In this document: positions 1 through 9,142 of the stretch, one piece after another
Layout: the number at the start of each line of letters is the position of its first letter
Numbering within the stretch: the first letter of the stretch is position 1
Assembly: GCF_003207815.1 (NCBI RefSeq)
Contig: NZ_NKTX01000004.1
Coordinates: 62,001 to 126,000, forward strand
Source of the DNA: Komagataeibacter oboediens
GTDB taxonomy: Bacteria; Pseudomonadota; Alphaproteobacteria; Acetobacterales; Acetobacteraceae
Direction of reading: 5' to 3'
DNA length: 64,000 nt
Made by a program: the position numbers and the translations under genes
Notes under the pieces: model-generated
Databases searched by the model: none
Seen by the model: the letters and a program-made list of their open reading frames with translations, nothing else
Told to the model about the DNA's origin: nothing

Positions 1-248
1 TAGGGTTCACGCTGGCGAGGCGAAAGTGTCGTGACATCAACGCCATCAATCTCGATGGAGCCTGCATCGGGCGTGATCAGCCCCAGTATGCACCGCAGCA
101 GCACAGACTTGCCCGTACCCGACCCGCCGATGACCACGAACGACGTGCCGCCCATGACATCAAGGTCCACCCCATCCAGCACCACCTTGGGGCCAAACGC
201 CTTTTTCAGGCCGCGGATGCGGATCTTGGGTGTCTGTGTGTCTGTCAT
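1..248 (-). CDS. ABC transporter ATP-binding protein, Mla/Ttg2-type (partial, C-terminus off window)
   Basis: This is the N-terminal 82 or so residues of an ABC ATPase that would power the adjacent MlaE-like permease in moving phospholipid between the inner and outer membranes. The start is the ATG at 246-248 on the minus strand. The Walker A motif GGSGTGKS is readable near residue 40, after the usual beta-strand and A-loop segment (RGLKKAFGPKVVLDGVDL). The start overlaps the end of the permease gene by ATGA, so the two are translationally coupled and the permease comes first. The rest of the protein, including Walker B and the signature motif, lies beyond the left edge. Confidence 0.9.
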   Translation of the reverse strand, partial: MTDTQTPKIRIRGLKKAFGPKVVLDGVDLDVMGGTSFVVIGGSGTGKSVLLRCILGLITPDAGSIEIDGVDVTTLSPRQREP

Positions 249-1042
249 TGGGAAAAGAACACGTCCGTCAGAAGATAGTCGAATGTCAGCAACAGGATCG
301 AGGCCGCAACCACGGCCGCCGTCGTCGCCGCCCCCACGCCTTCGGCCCCGCCCCGACTGTGATAGCCGTGATAGCAGCCCATAAGCGCGATCAGGAACCC
401 GAAGATGGCCGCCTTCACCAGCCCCACCGTCACGTCCATGACCTTGAGCGAGGCAATCGTGGCCGTGATATAGGCGGAAGCCGAGAAATCCAGCTTCATC
501 ACGCACACGGTAAACCCGCCCAGCACACCCAGTATGTCGGCCACCAGCACAAGGAACGGCAGCGCCAGCGTGCCCGCCACCAGCCGTGGCGTGACAAGAT
601 ACTTGATGGGATTGGTGGACAGGGTGGTCAGCGCGTCAATCTGGTCAGTCACCCGCATGGTGCCGATTTCAGCCGACATGGCGGCCCCCACCCGGCCCGC
701 CACCATCAACCCCGCCAGCACCGGCCCCAGTTCACGCGTGACCGCAAGGATGACAATCCCCGCAATGGCGTTCTGGGCATGGTACTGGGCAAAACCGGTA
801 TAGGACTGGAGCGCGATCACCCCGCCCGAAAACAGCGCCGTCAGGGCCACGACCGGCAGCGAGAAATAGCCGATTTCAACCAGCGTACCCCACAGCGTGC
901 GCCAGTAGAACGGGGGGCGGACCACATGCGACAGGGCAACGGCGGCAAACAGCGCCACCCGCCCCGCCATACGGACGATATCCAGAACGGCCCTGCCCAA
1001 TCCGGCAATAAAATCGAGTACGCCGTTCACGACGCCTCCCAC
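245..1042 (-). CDS. mlaE: MlaE-family lipid ABC transporter permease
   Basis: This is a 265-residue integral membrane permease of the MlaE/Ttg2B family. With the downstream ATPase it would form the inner-membrane part of a lipid transport system that maintains outer-membrane asymmetry. The family-typical central segment ELGPVLAGLMVAGRVGAAMS (about residues 104-123) and the following cytoplasmic EIGTMRVTDQIDAL motif are intact, with several hydrophobic helices before and after. The length is normal for the family. It is the first gene of an operon that continues off the left edge. An MCE-domain substrate-binding protein would be expected next and cannot be seen here. Confidence 0.93.
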   Translation of the reverse strand: MGGVVNGVLDFIAGLGRAVLDIVRMAGRVALFAAVALSHVVRPPFYWRTLWGTLVEIGYFSLPVVALTALFSGGVIALQSYTGFAQYHAQNAIAGIVILAVTRELGPVLAGLMVAGRVGAAMSAEIGTMRVTDQIDALTTLSTNPIKYLVTPRLVAGTLALPFLVLVADILGVLGGFTVCVMKLDFSASAYITATIASLKVMDVTVGLVKAAIFGFLIALMGCYHGYHSRGGAEGVGAATTAAVVAASILLLTFDYLLTDVFFSQ

Positions 1043-1160
1043 GCATGAGGGTGATCGCCAGACCGGATGACAGGTTCAGCAGACATATCCCTGCCGTAGC
1101 GCGGCAGGCCACCCACGTCAAAGCGAAAGCGCATGATGGACCACGACCACGCCCACGGGC

Positions 1161-2399
1161 CTACGGCGCGCCGGAGCCACCCAGGCGCCGGTTGCAGGCA
1201 TGGCGCCACATATTGCACGCCACCATGCAGCCCACGCCCGCCATGACCACCACCGCCAGCGGCGCGGGCGTGCGGAAGGCAACATGCCCCAGAATGAAGC
1301 CACTGGCCGCCGCAAGGGAAAACTGGATGGTGCCCATCAGTGCCGAAGCACTTCCCGCCTGATGGCCATGATGGGTCAACGCCAGCACCGTGGCGTTCGG
1401 CCCGATAAACCCGAGGCAGCCGGTAATGCTGCTGATCAGCACACAGACCAGCACGGGATGGGCAGGCCCCGCAACGCCCGCAAGCGACAGCGTCAGGCAT
1501 GCGGTCGCCGCCAGCAGGCAGCACGCAATGCCGCCATCAAGCAGCCGCGACAGGTCGATCCGGTGCACAAGGCTGCCGTTCATCTGCGCGCAGGCAATGA
1601 ATATCCCCGCATTCAGCCCGAAAAACACCCCGAACTGCGTAGGCGTGAACCCCAGCAGATGTTCGAACACCATGGGCGCGGAGGTGATGTAGGCAAACAT
1701 GACGAACGAGGAGAAACTGTTGATCAACGCACTGGACATGAACACCGGTTCACGCACCAGCCCGCCATAACGGGCGATCGTGCCGGTCAGGGAAAAGGCT
1801 ATGCGCCTGTCCACCGGCATGGTGTCGGGCATGGTAGCCAGTACCGTCACCAGACCTGCCGCACCATAGATGACCGCAATGATGAAAATCCACCGCCAGT
1901 GCCCCATCATCAGCACCAGGCTGCCCAGTGACGGTGCAAGGATGGGCATGACCCCGAACACCAGCATGAGCTGTGACATCATCCGCGCGCCGGCGGCCCC
2001 CGTCGCCACGTCACGCACGATGGCGCGTGGCAGAACCGCGCATGCCGCCCCGCCCAGCGCCGAGACAAACCGGCACAGGCAGAACAGGTCGAAGCTGGCG
2101 GCCATGGCGCACCCGACCGATCCCACCGTAAACAGCACCAGCCCGCCCAGCAGCGGCAGCCTGCGGCCCAGCCGGTCGGAAATGGGGCCAAGGCTGAACT
2201 GCCCCACCGCCAGCCCCGCGAACCACGCCGCCAGCGTGACCTGGCTGGCGCCCGCATGGCCACCGGCCAGTTCCGCATCCATGATGGGAAAGGCAGGCAG
2301 GTACATATCGGTCGCCAGTGGGCCGATGGCCGTCAGCAGCCCCAGCAGGGCAATCATCCAGAACGGCATGGCAGGGGCGGGAAGACTACGCGGGGGCAT
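1161..2399 (-). CDS. Bcr/CflA-family drug:proton antiporter (MFS)
   Basis: This 412-residue major facilitator has about 12 hydrophobic segments. The opening region contains TAIGPLATDMYLPAFP, the signature of the Bcr/CflA subfamily, in which Asp-Met-Tyr-Leu-Pro follows helix 1. The loop motif GPISDRLGRRLP matches MFS motif A between helices 2 and 3. The family exports drugs such as bicyclomycin, and also amino acids or sulfonamides, in exchange for protons. The actual substrate cannot be read from sequence. It stands alone, leftward, about 140 bp after the gmk stop. The 118-bp gap to mlaE shows no clear structure. Confidence 0.9.
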   Translation of the reverse strand: MPPRSLPAPAMPFWMIALLGLLTAIGPLATDMYLPAFPIMDAELAGGHAGASQVTLAAWFAGLAVGQFSLGPISDRLGRRLPLLGGLVLFTVGSVGCAMAASFDLFCLCRFVSALGGAACAVLPRAIVRDVATGAAGARMMSQLMLVFGVMPILAPSLGSLVLMMGHWRWIFIIAVIYGAAGLVTVLATMPDTMPVDRRIAFSLTGTIARYGGLVREPVFMSSALINSFSSFVMFAYITSAPMVFEHLLGFTPTQFGVFFGLNAGIFIACAQMNGSLVHRIDLSRLLDGGIACCLLAATACLTLSLAGVAGPAHPVLVCVLISSITGCLGFIGPNATVLALTHHGHQAGSASALMGTIQFSLAAASGFILGHVAFRTPAPLAVVVMAGVGCMVACNMWRHACNRRLGGSGAP

Positions 2400-2541
2400 G
2401 GGAATCCGAAAGACAGGGGATCAGGACGACGGCGGACGCCGCGCTATCGGCATATCCACGAATTCCCGGCACCTTGTCCATCATCCATGGTGCATGAAAC
2501 ACATGCGCGGCCGGGCTGGCCATGCAGCCCGCCTGTGCAGG

Positions 2542-3204
2542 TCAGATACCGAAGCTGGCCACCAGGTCCATCAGCCCCACCTGCCGGTGGCGTTCCAGCC
2601 TGGCCGCCACCAGCACGGCGCGGGCTTCCGCGATGGCCGTATCAAGATCGGAATTGATGATGACGTGGTCGAATTCATTCCAGTGCGAGATCTCGTCCCG
2701 CGCGGCCTGCATGCGGCGCGCGATCTCATCCGCCTCATCCGATGCGCGGCCATGCAGGCGGCGTTCGAGCTCCTCGATCGAAGGCGGCAGCACGAACAGG
2801 CTGATCACATCCCCCGGCAGGGCGGCGCGGATCTGGCGGTGCCCCTGCCAGTCAATGTCGAACACCATGTCGCGCCCCTCCGACAGGGCCTGTTCCACCG
2901 GGGCGCGGGGGGTGCCGTATCCCCGGCCGAACACGGTCGCCCATTCCAGCATCTCGCCCGCATCCGCCATGCGGGTGAATTCGTCCATGCTGCGGAAATG
3001 ATAATGGATCCCGTCCGTTTCCCCCGGTCGCGGCTGTCGGGTGGTCACGGATACGGAATGCAGCAGCTGCGGCTCCGACGCCCGTAACGCATTGGCAATG
3101 GTTGACTTGCCCGCACCGGATGGCGCTGAAATAACCAGACAGACCCCACGGCGCCGGACCGGGGCCGCAGGGGGCGTGCGGGGGGAAATGGGTGCTTGGG
3201 TCAT
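2542..3204 (-). CDS. gmk: Guanylate kinase
   Basis: Guanylate kinase phosphorylates GMP to GDP with ATP in purine nucleotide synthesis. The P-loop SAPSGAGKST is followed by the GMP-binding region (SVTTRQPRPGETDGIHYHF), both typical of the family. A start at 3204 gives 220 residues beginning MTQAPIS and has a good AAGGAGA ribosome site just upstream. An earlier in-frame start at 3249 lacks such a site and would add a non-conserved extension. The gene is divergent from the SDR at 3295. Confidence 0.95.
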   Translation of the reverse strand: MTQAPISPRTPPAAPVRRRGVCLVISAPSGAGKSTIANALRASEPQLLHSVSVTTRQPRPGETDGIHYHFRSMDEFTRMADAGEMLEWATVFGRGYGTPRAPVEQALSEGRDMVFDIDWQGHRQIRAALPGDVISLFVLPPSIEELERRLHGRASDEADEIARRMQAARDEISHWNEFDHVIINSDLDTAIAEARAVLVAARLERHRQVGLMDLVASFGI

Positions 3205-3294
3205 GCCGGTCTCCTTGGCGGTGGCGGTGCAAATGCGCGCCGGATGCATAAACGGGGTAGCGCAGTTCTAACAGGGAGTATGTAGTCTGCGAAT

Positions 3295-4128
3295 ATGAAA
3301 CAGGATTCGATACTCATTACCGGCGCGTCCTCGGGGATCGGACGCGGACTTGCCCTGGCCCTTGCCCGGCCGGGACGCACGCTGCATCTGGGTGGCCGTA
3401 ATGCCGACGCCCTGCGCGACGTGGCGACACGCTGCATTGCACGCGGCGCCGACGCCCGCGTGCAGGTGCGTGACGTGCGCGATCAGGCCGGCATGGAACA
3501 ATGGATTGGCACTGCGGGCCCGCTGGACCTGGTCTTTGCGTGCGCGGGCATAACCGCCTCCACCCGTGGAGAGGATGACGCGCCTCATGAACCCGATGCG
3601 CAGGTCCGCCGCATGTTCACGACCAACGTGGATGGTGTGCTGAACACGGTGCTGCCCGCGCTGCATGTCATGCGCGCGCAGCCACGCGGAAGCGACGGGG
3701 TGCGTGGACGCATCTGCGCCATGTCATCGGTGGCGGGACTTGTGTCCTTTCCCGGCACGCCGTCCTATTGCGCATCCAAGGCGGCGGTGGACCGCTTCAT
3801 GGTGGCGACAGGGGCCAACATGAAACGGGCAGGCATTGTCATGTCCAGCGTATGCTGCGGCTTTGTTGCCACCCCCATGACCGCGCAGAACGATTTCCAC
3901 ATGCCCGGCCTGACCCAGACAGGCGACGCGGTGCGCGCCATCCTGTCGGGTGTGGCGCGCGGCAGGCGACGCATCGCGTTCCCGTGGTGGCTGGCGGCGG
4001 GATCACGCTTCATGGACCTGCTGCCGATCCGGGTTGCCGAATACTATTATTACCGCCAGCCCGCAGGACAGGCAGGCACCATGGCGGAAACCGGGCTGAG
4101 CGCGGACCATGCCACGTCATCCACGTAA
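3295..4128 (+). CDS. Short-chain dehydrogenase/reductase
   Basis: This 277-residue classical SDR oxidoreductase has the NAD(P)-binding motif TGASSGIGRG near residue 10. The substrate-site Ser lies in SSVAGLVSFPG and the catalytic YxxxK in SYCASKAAVD. The N-terminal strand-turn with a following TLHLGGRN suggests NADP(H), but this is not certain. The C-terminal part contains a hydrophobic patch (WWLAAGSRFMDLLPI) seen in membrane-associated SDRs. The substrate is unknown. The gene is followed by the RND permease 63 bp later on the same strand, but no functional link is evident. Confidence 0.88.
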   Translation: MKQDSILITGASSGIGRGLALALARPGRTLHLGGRNADALRDVATRCIARGADARVQVRDVRDQAGMEQWIGTAGPLDLVFACAGITASTRGEDDAPHEPDAQVRRMFTTNVDGVLNTVLPALHVMRAQPRGSDGVRGRICAMSSVAGLVSFPGTPSYCASKAAVDRFMVATGANMKRAGIVMSSVCCGFVATPMTAQNDFHMPGLTQTGDAVRAILSGVARGRRRIAFPWWLAAGSRFMDLLPIRVAEYYYYRQPAGQAGTMAETGLSADHATSST

Positions 4129-4191
4129 ATCCGTGCGCATGCATTCCATCTGAATCAAGGACAACATGACCCGAACACCCGGAAACAGGCA

Positions 4192-7100
4192 GTGAACCTG
4201 TGCCGTATTTTTATCCTGCGTCCGGTCGCGACCACCCTGCTGGCGGCCGCCATTGTCCTGTCAGGCCTGTTCGCCTACCGGCTGTTGCCGGTGGGCGATC
4301 TGCCGGATATCGCCGTGCCGGTCATTTATGTCATGGCGACGCAGCCAGGCGCGTCCCCCCAGCAGATGGCCAGTTCCGTCACGACCCCGCTGGAACGCAG
4401 GCTGGGACAGGTCGCAGGCATAAGCGAGATTGAATCCGATTCCAGTCAGGATAACGCCTTCATCCTGCTGACATTCAATGAATCGACCAATATCGACGCC
4501 GCCGCCAATGACGTGGAGGCTGCCCTGCGCGCGGCCCGCGCCGACATGCCCGCGACATTGGAATCACAGCCGGAATACTGGAAGGCCAATCCGTCCGACA
4601 ACCCGATCATGATTCTGGCCCTGACATCGGACACGCAGCCGATGTCAGAGCTGTATGACATCGCCAAGACCCGCCTGCAGCCGCTGCTGGCGCAGGTGCA
4701 GGGCGTGGGCTGGGTTGAAATCGCGGGCAGTTCCGCCCCCGCCGTCCGGGTGGAAATCAACCCGTGGCCCCTGTTCAAATACGGGCTGGGGTTCGAGGAC
4801 ATCCGCTCTGCCCTGGCATCAGCCAACGCCAATACGCCCAAGGGCGTGATCGAAAACGACACCACGCGCTACACGCTGGCAACCAATGATCAGGCGCGCG
4901 TGGCCGCGCAGTACCGTGACCTTGTCATCGGCTACCGCGACAGCCACCCCGTGCGCCTGCAGGATGTGGCGAGCGTGCGCAACGGCGTTGAAAACGAACG
5001 CCAGGTCGGCTTCCTGAACGGGCACAAGGCCGTCATGGCCATCATCCGCCCCCGCGCCGGGGCCAACGTCATTCACGTGACGGACGAGATCAAGTCCCGT
5101 ATCCCCGCCCTGCGCGCGGCCCTGCCGGCGGGGGTGACGCTGACCCCTGCCATGGACCGGTCCATCACCATCCGCGCGTCGCTGGCCGATACGCAGTGGA
5201 CGCTGCTGGCGTCGGTACTGCTGGTGGTCGCCGTGGTGCTGGTGTTCCTGCGCACGCCACGGTCCACCCTGATCCCGGCCATTACGGTGCCCATTTCGCT
5301 GGCGGGGACGCTGGCGGTCATGTCGCTGTTCCATTTCTCGCTTGATATCCTCTCCCTCATGGCGCTGACGATCGCGACCGGCTTCGTGGTGGATGACGCC
5401 ATCGTGGTGCTGGAAAACATCGCCCGCCACATGGAGGCGGGCATGGGACGGATGCAGGCCGCCCTTCAGGGATCGCGTGAAATCGGGTTCACCGTCATGT
5501 CGATCACCATATCGCTGGTGGCGGTGTTCCTGCCGCTGCTGCTGCTGGGGGGCACGCCGGGCAAGGTCTTTTTCGAATTTTCCATGACGCTGGCCATTAC
5601 CGTCACCGTCTCGCTGGTGCTTGCCCTCAGCCTGACGCCCATGATGTGCAGCCTGCTGCTGGAAGTCAGCCATGATGCCCCCCTGCCCGCCGGCACGCCG
5701 TGGTGGCGGCGCTGGCCGCGCGCGGTGGGTGACTGGCTGGAAGCGGGCTACCTGCACCTGCTGCGGTTTTATGAACGTACGCTGGATGTGGCGCTGCGCC
5801 ACCACGTGCTGACCGCCGTGACCCTGCCGCTGAGCCTGGCGATCATGGTCGGGGTGATCGTGCTCATGCCCAAGGGGATCCTGCCCAAGGAAGACGTGGC
5901 CATGGTCATGAGCTTCTTCCGCGCCGACCAGACCACGTCCTTCCCTGCCATGACACAGAAAATCCGCGCCATAAGCGACGCCATGACCGCTGACCCCGAT
6001 ACGGAAGAAGTCGTCGCCTTTTCCGGCGACACCAATATCGAGGGACAGGCCTTCGCCCAGATGATCGACCGCAGCCAGCGCCGCGACGGTCCCGACCAGA
6101 TGATCGAACGCATTCATAAACGGCTGGCCAATATTCCCGGCCTTGATGTCTCCCTGTTCTCGGCGGGTGACATAAGCGGTGGTGGCGGGCGGCAGAAGGA
6201 AGGGGCATACCGCTACCTGCTGACCAGCGATGACGCGGATGCCCTGTACACATGGGTTCCCGCCCTGACGGCGGCGCTGCGCACGGACCCGGCCTTGCGG
6301 GATGTCACGACGGATATCATGAACAATGGTGCTGCAATCCATGCCGACATCATCCGCGACCTTGCGGCACGGTATCTGGTCACGCCACAGCTGGTCAGCA
6401 ACACGCTGTATGACGCATTCGGCCAGCGCATTGCGTCCAACATCTCCACGTCGCTTGCAACATACCATGTGGTGATGGAGGTGGCGGACCAGTACCGCAC
6501 GTCCCCCGATATCCTGCAGTCATTCCGCATTTCCACCGCTGGCGGCAGTCCCGGCGGCGGCACGGTGTCCAATACGGTGCGCGCGCGCATGGCCTCCTCC
6601 ACGCAGGCCAGCACCAGCACGCAGCTGAGCCAGCAGTCCTTCCGCAACGAAATCGCCAACAAACTGGCGGGCGGGGCAGCAGCGTCAAACGGGTCGGCCG
6701 TGTCGTCCAGCATGGAAACCATGATCCCGCTTTCGGATGTGACGCGGCTTGTGCCGCGCCCCACCGCGATTACGGTGTCACACCAGGGCGGGTTCGTCTC
6801 CGCCGCCATTTCCTTCAACCTCGCCCCCGGCAGGGCGTTGAGCGACGCGACGGCCACCATTGCCGACACCATGATCCGGCTGCATGTTCCCCCATCCATT
6901 CATGGCGGGTTTACCGGGCAGGCGGCACAGTTCCAGTCCGCCATCATAAACGAGGTGCTGATCTTCATCGCCGCCCTTGTCACGATCTATGTGACGCTGG
7001 GCATCCTGTATGAAAGCTACATTCACCCGCTGACCATCATGTCCACCCTGCCATCTGCCGGGGTCGGGGCGGTGCTGGCGCTATGGGCGCTGGGGCAGGA

Positions 7101-7485
7101 GTTTTCCCTGATCACCATGATCGGGATGATCCTGCTGGTGGGGATCGTCAAGAAGAACGCCATCCTGATCGTGGATTTCGCGCTGCATGCGGAACGCGAC
7201 CGCGGGCTGCCCCCGCAGCAGGCCATACGGGATGCCTGCATCCAGCGCTTCCGCCCGATCCTGATGACCACCCTGGCGGCGGCACTGGGCGCCGTGCCAC
7301 TGATCACAAATGGCGGCTACGGGGTGGAAATGCGTCGCCCGCTGGGCATTACGGTGGTGGGGGGGCTGATGATGAGCCAGCTGCTGACCCTCTACACCAC
7401 GCCGGTCATCTACCTGTACATGGAACACATCCGCATATGGACCCGGCGCACCGCCGCCCGGCTGCTTACGCGCAGGGCGAAATAA
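4192..7485 (+). CDS. RND-family efflux permease (HAE1-like)
   Basis: This 1097-residue inner-membrane proton antiporter belongs to the resistance-nodulation-division family. It begins at a GTG with ggaaacagg upstream. The first transmembrane helix (IFILRPVATTLLAAAIVLSG) is followed by a large periplasmic porter loop. Next comes a helix block with the proton-relay region ATGFVVDDAIVVLENIARH (two adjacent Asp in helix 4), then a second large loop, and the closing block with GIVKKNAILIVDFA. This is the usual two-fold repeat at near-full family length. It resembles MdtB/MdtC-type permeases. No membrane-fusion adaptor or outer-membrane channel gene lies on either side, so its partners must be encoded elsewhere. 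A nine-codon frame (4166-4195) overlaps its start. Confidence 0.92.
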   Translation: MNLCRIFILRPVATTLLAAAIVLSGLFAYRLLPVGDLPDIAVPVIYVMATQPGASPQQMASSVTTPLERRLGQVAGISEIESDSSQDNAFILLTFNESTNIDAAANDVEAALRAARADMPATLESQPEYWKANPSDNPIMILALTSDTQPMSELYDIAKTRLQPLLAQVQGVGWVEIAGSSAPAVRVEINPWPLFKYGLGFEDIRSALASANANTPKGVIENDTTRYTLATNDQARVAAQYRDLVIGYRDSHPVRLQDVASVRNGVENERQVGFLNGHKAVMAIIRPRAGANVIHVTDEIKSRIPALRAALPAGVTLTPAMDRSITIRASLADTQWTLLASVLLVVAVVLVFLRTPRSTLIPAITVPISLAGTLAVMSLFHFSLDILSLMALTIATGFVVDDAIVVLENIARHMEAGMGRMQAALQGSREIGFTVMSITISLVAVFLPLLLLGGTPGKVFFEFSMTLAITVTVSLVLALSLTPMMCSLLLEVSHDAPLPAGTPWWRRWPRAVGDWLEAGYLHLLRFYERTLDVALRHHVLTAVTLPLSLAIMVGVIVLMPKGILPKEDVAMVMSFFRADQTTSFPAMTQKIRAISDAMTADPDTEEVVAFSGDTNIEGQAFAQMIDRSQRRDGPDQMIERIHKRLANIPGLDVSLFSAGDISGGGGRQKEGAYRYLLTSDDADALYTWVPALTAALRTDPALRDVTTDIMNNGAAIHADIIRDLAARYLVTPQLVSNTLYDAFGQRIASNISTSLATYHVVMEVADQYRTSPDILQSFRISTAGGSPGGGTVSNTVRARMASSTQASTSTQLSQQSFRNEIANKLAGGAAASNGSAVSSSMETMIPLSDVTRLVPRPTAITVSHQGGFVSAAISFNLAPGRALSDATATIADTMIRLHVPPSIHGGFTGQAAQFQSAIINEVLIFIAALVTIYVTLGILYESYIHPLTIMSTLPSAGVGAVLALWALGQEFSLITMIGMILLVGIVKKNAILIVDFALHAERDRGLPPQQAIRDACIQRFRPILMTTLAAALGAVPLITNGGYGVEMRRPLGITVVGGLMMSQLLTLYTTPVIYLYMEHIRIWTRRTAARLLTRRAK

Positions 7486-7515
7486 AAAAAATCTTTCGAT
7501 AATCGAAAAAGGGGG

Positions 7516-7544
7516 TTGCGGGGTGCGACGGGGTCAGTTAAAAG
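7516..7544 (+). promoter_or_regulatory. Likely promoter of tRNA-Arg
   Basis: TTGCGG (7516-7521) and TAAAAG (7539-7544) are separated by 17 bp and lie about 12 bp before the mature tRNA 5' end. That fits a sigma-70 promoter for the tRNA gene. Just upstream, 7492-7506 holds the palindrome TTTCGAT-A-ATCGAAA. Confidence 0.5.
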
Positions 7545-7556
7545 CCGCCTCACAGC

Positions 7557-7633
7557 GCACCCGTAGCTCAACTGGATAGAGCACCAGACTACGAATCTGG
7601 GGGTTAGAGGTTCGAGTCCTTTCGGGTGCGCCA
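7557..7633 (+). tRNA. tRNA-Arg (anticodon ACG)
   Basis: This 77-nt cloverleaf has acceptor arms GCACCCG and CGGGTGC, the D-arm TAGCTCAACTGGATAGAGC, the anticodon arm CCAGA-CTACGAA-TCTGG with anticodon ACG, a T-arm with GGTTCGAGTCC, discriminator G and an encoded CCA. ACG is read as ICG after deamination and decodes CGU/CGC/CGA Arg codons. Confidence 0.97.
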
Positions 7634-7825
7634 CTTTCCTTACAATCAGTATATGTCTGTTGTGGCGCTACCTGTTCGGTCTGTGCCTGTCTGCATGTCC
7701 TGCTGCATGGTGCAGGACTGTGGCGCCATGAAATCATGCCCGGTTCAAAAGATGAGGTGCCTGCCGCCCCTGTGGCTGCTACACCGTTTCCTGATTTTTC
7801 CATTCGCTGAATTCAGGAAACAAGA

Positions 7826-9040
7826 ATGAGCGGGCCCAGCCTCCCCGAAAACATTCCCCCGCATGCGCCATCCGCAGGTCCTGGCGGCATCGTGGGCTGG
7901 ATTGACCGCAGGCTTCCGGTCATTAGCGGCTTTCGGCAGGAATATATTGATTTCCGCATGCCGAAAAACCTGAATGCCCTGTGGAATTTCGGGGCAATCC
8001 TGACCGCCGTGCTGGTGCTGATGCTGGCGACGGGCATTTTTCTGGCCATGAACTATACCCCGACCTCCGCCGGGGCGTTCATGTCGGTGGAAATGATCGA
8101 ACGCCAGCTGCCGGGTGGGTGGATGCTGCGCGCGATGCACATGACGGGGGCTAGCCTGTTCATGGCCGCCCTGTATATCCACCTGTTCCGCGGGCTGTAT
8201 TACGGGTCATACAAGCAGCCGCGCGAAATCCTGTGGCTGAGCGGGCTGGTCCTGCTGCTTATGGTCATGGTCACGGCGTTCGCGGGTTATGTGCTGCCAT
8301 GGGGACAGATGTCGTACTGGGGGGCGGATGTCGCGGGCAAGGCTGTTGGTGCCGTGCCGGTCATTGGCGGCACGCTGGAACACGTCATGGAAGGCAGCGA
8401 CCATCTGGGGGATATTTTCATCCACCGCTTTTTCGTGCTGCATTTCCTCATGGCGTTTGCCATCGTGGCTGTCGTCGCCATTCATGTGGCGGCGCTGCAT
8501 GTCAGCGGGCCGAACAACCCCGATGGCAGGCCGGTGCCCGAACGCCAGACCGTGCCCTTCCACCCTTATTACACCACCAAGGACCTGACGGGTCTCGTGC
8601 TGTTCGCGCTGGTTTTCGTGGCGCTGGCCTTCCTGTGGCCGGACCTGCTGTCGGAACCGGAAAATTACCGTCCCGCCAACCCCATGCACACACCTGCCGA
8701 TATTGAACCGGAATGGTATTTCCTGCCGTTCTACGGCCTGCTGCAATCCGTGCCGTCCAAGTTCGGTGGCCTGCTGGCAGCGGCGGGATCGATCCTGGTC
8801 CTGTTCGCGGTGCCCTGGCTGGACCGTTCGCCCATCCGCTCGGCACGTTTCCGCCCGGCCTGCCGGATCGGCATGGTGGGGCTGGTCATATCGTTCGTGC
8901 TGATGGGGCTGGTGGGGCGACATCATGCCGAAGGGGGCTGGATGATCGCAGGCCGGATCGCGGCACTGTACTATTTCGGCTACTTCCTTGTGCTGCTGCC
9001 GCTATGCGCGCGGCGCGAAGGGCAGCAGGCCGAAGGCTGA
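7826..9040 (+). CDS. Cytochrome b of a bc1-type complex (stand-alone gene)
   Basis: This 404-residue membrane protein is homologous to the cytochrome b subunit of ubiquinol:cytochrome c oxidoreductase, which carries hemes bL and bH and oxidises ubiquinol at the Qo site. The first pair of heme-ligand His lies in AMHMTGASLFMAALYIHLF and the second in VLHFLMAF...AIHVAALH. The Qo motif PEWYFLPFYG is intact, as are VLPWGQMSYWGA and the fourfold helix pattern of N- and C-terminal domains. A ribosome site (aggaaac) precedes the ATG at 7826. Neither a Rieske protein nor cytochrome c1 lies next to it, which is unusual: flanking genes are tRNA-Arg and a leftward DUF2721 gene. Confidence 0.9.
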   Translation: MSGPSLPENIPPHAPSAGPGGIVGWIDRRLPVISGFRQEYIDFRMPKNLNALWNFGAILTAVLVLMLATGIFLAMNYTPTSAGAFMSVEMIERQLPGGWMLRAMHMTGASLFMAALYIHLFRGLYYGSYKQPREILWLSGLVLLLMVMVTAFAGYVLPWGQMSYWGADVAGKAVGAVPVIGGTLEHVMEGSDHLGDIFIHRFFVLHFLMAFAIVAVVAIHVAALHVSGPNNPDGRPVPERQTVPFHPYYTTKDLTGLVLFALVFVALAFLWPDLLSEPENYRPANPMHTPADIEPEWYFLPFYGLLQSVPSKFGGLLAAAGSILVLFAVPWLDRSPIRSARFRPACRIGMVGLVISFVLMGLVGRHHAEGGWMIAGRIAALYYFGYFLVLLPLCARREGQQAEG

Positions 9041-9142
9041 AAAACCAAAGCTGAGTCTGGTGATGCTTTTTAAAAAAAACGACATCCGAACACTTCTGCC
9101 ATTTACCGATAAATGACTTTGGAACAGCATCCGGACATCGCG

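Noticed and set aside
4819-6468. 549-codon frame antisense to the RND permease
   Set aside because: It is His/Gln/Arg-rich, as expected for a shadow of a high-GC membrane gene, and has no recognisable domain.
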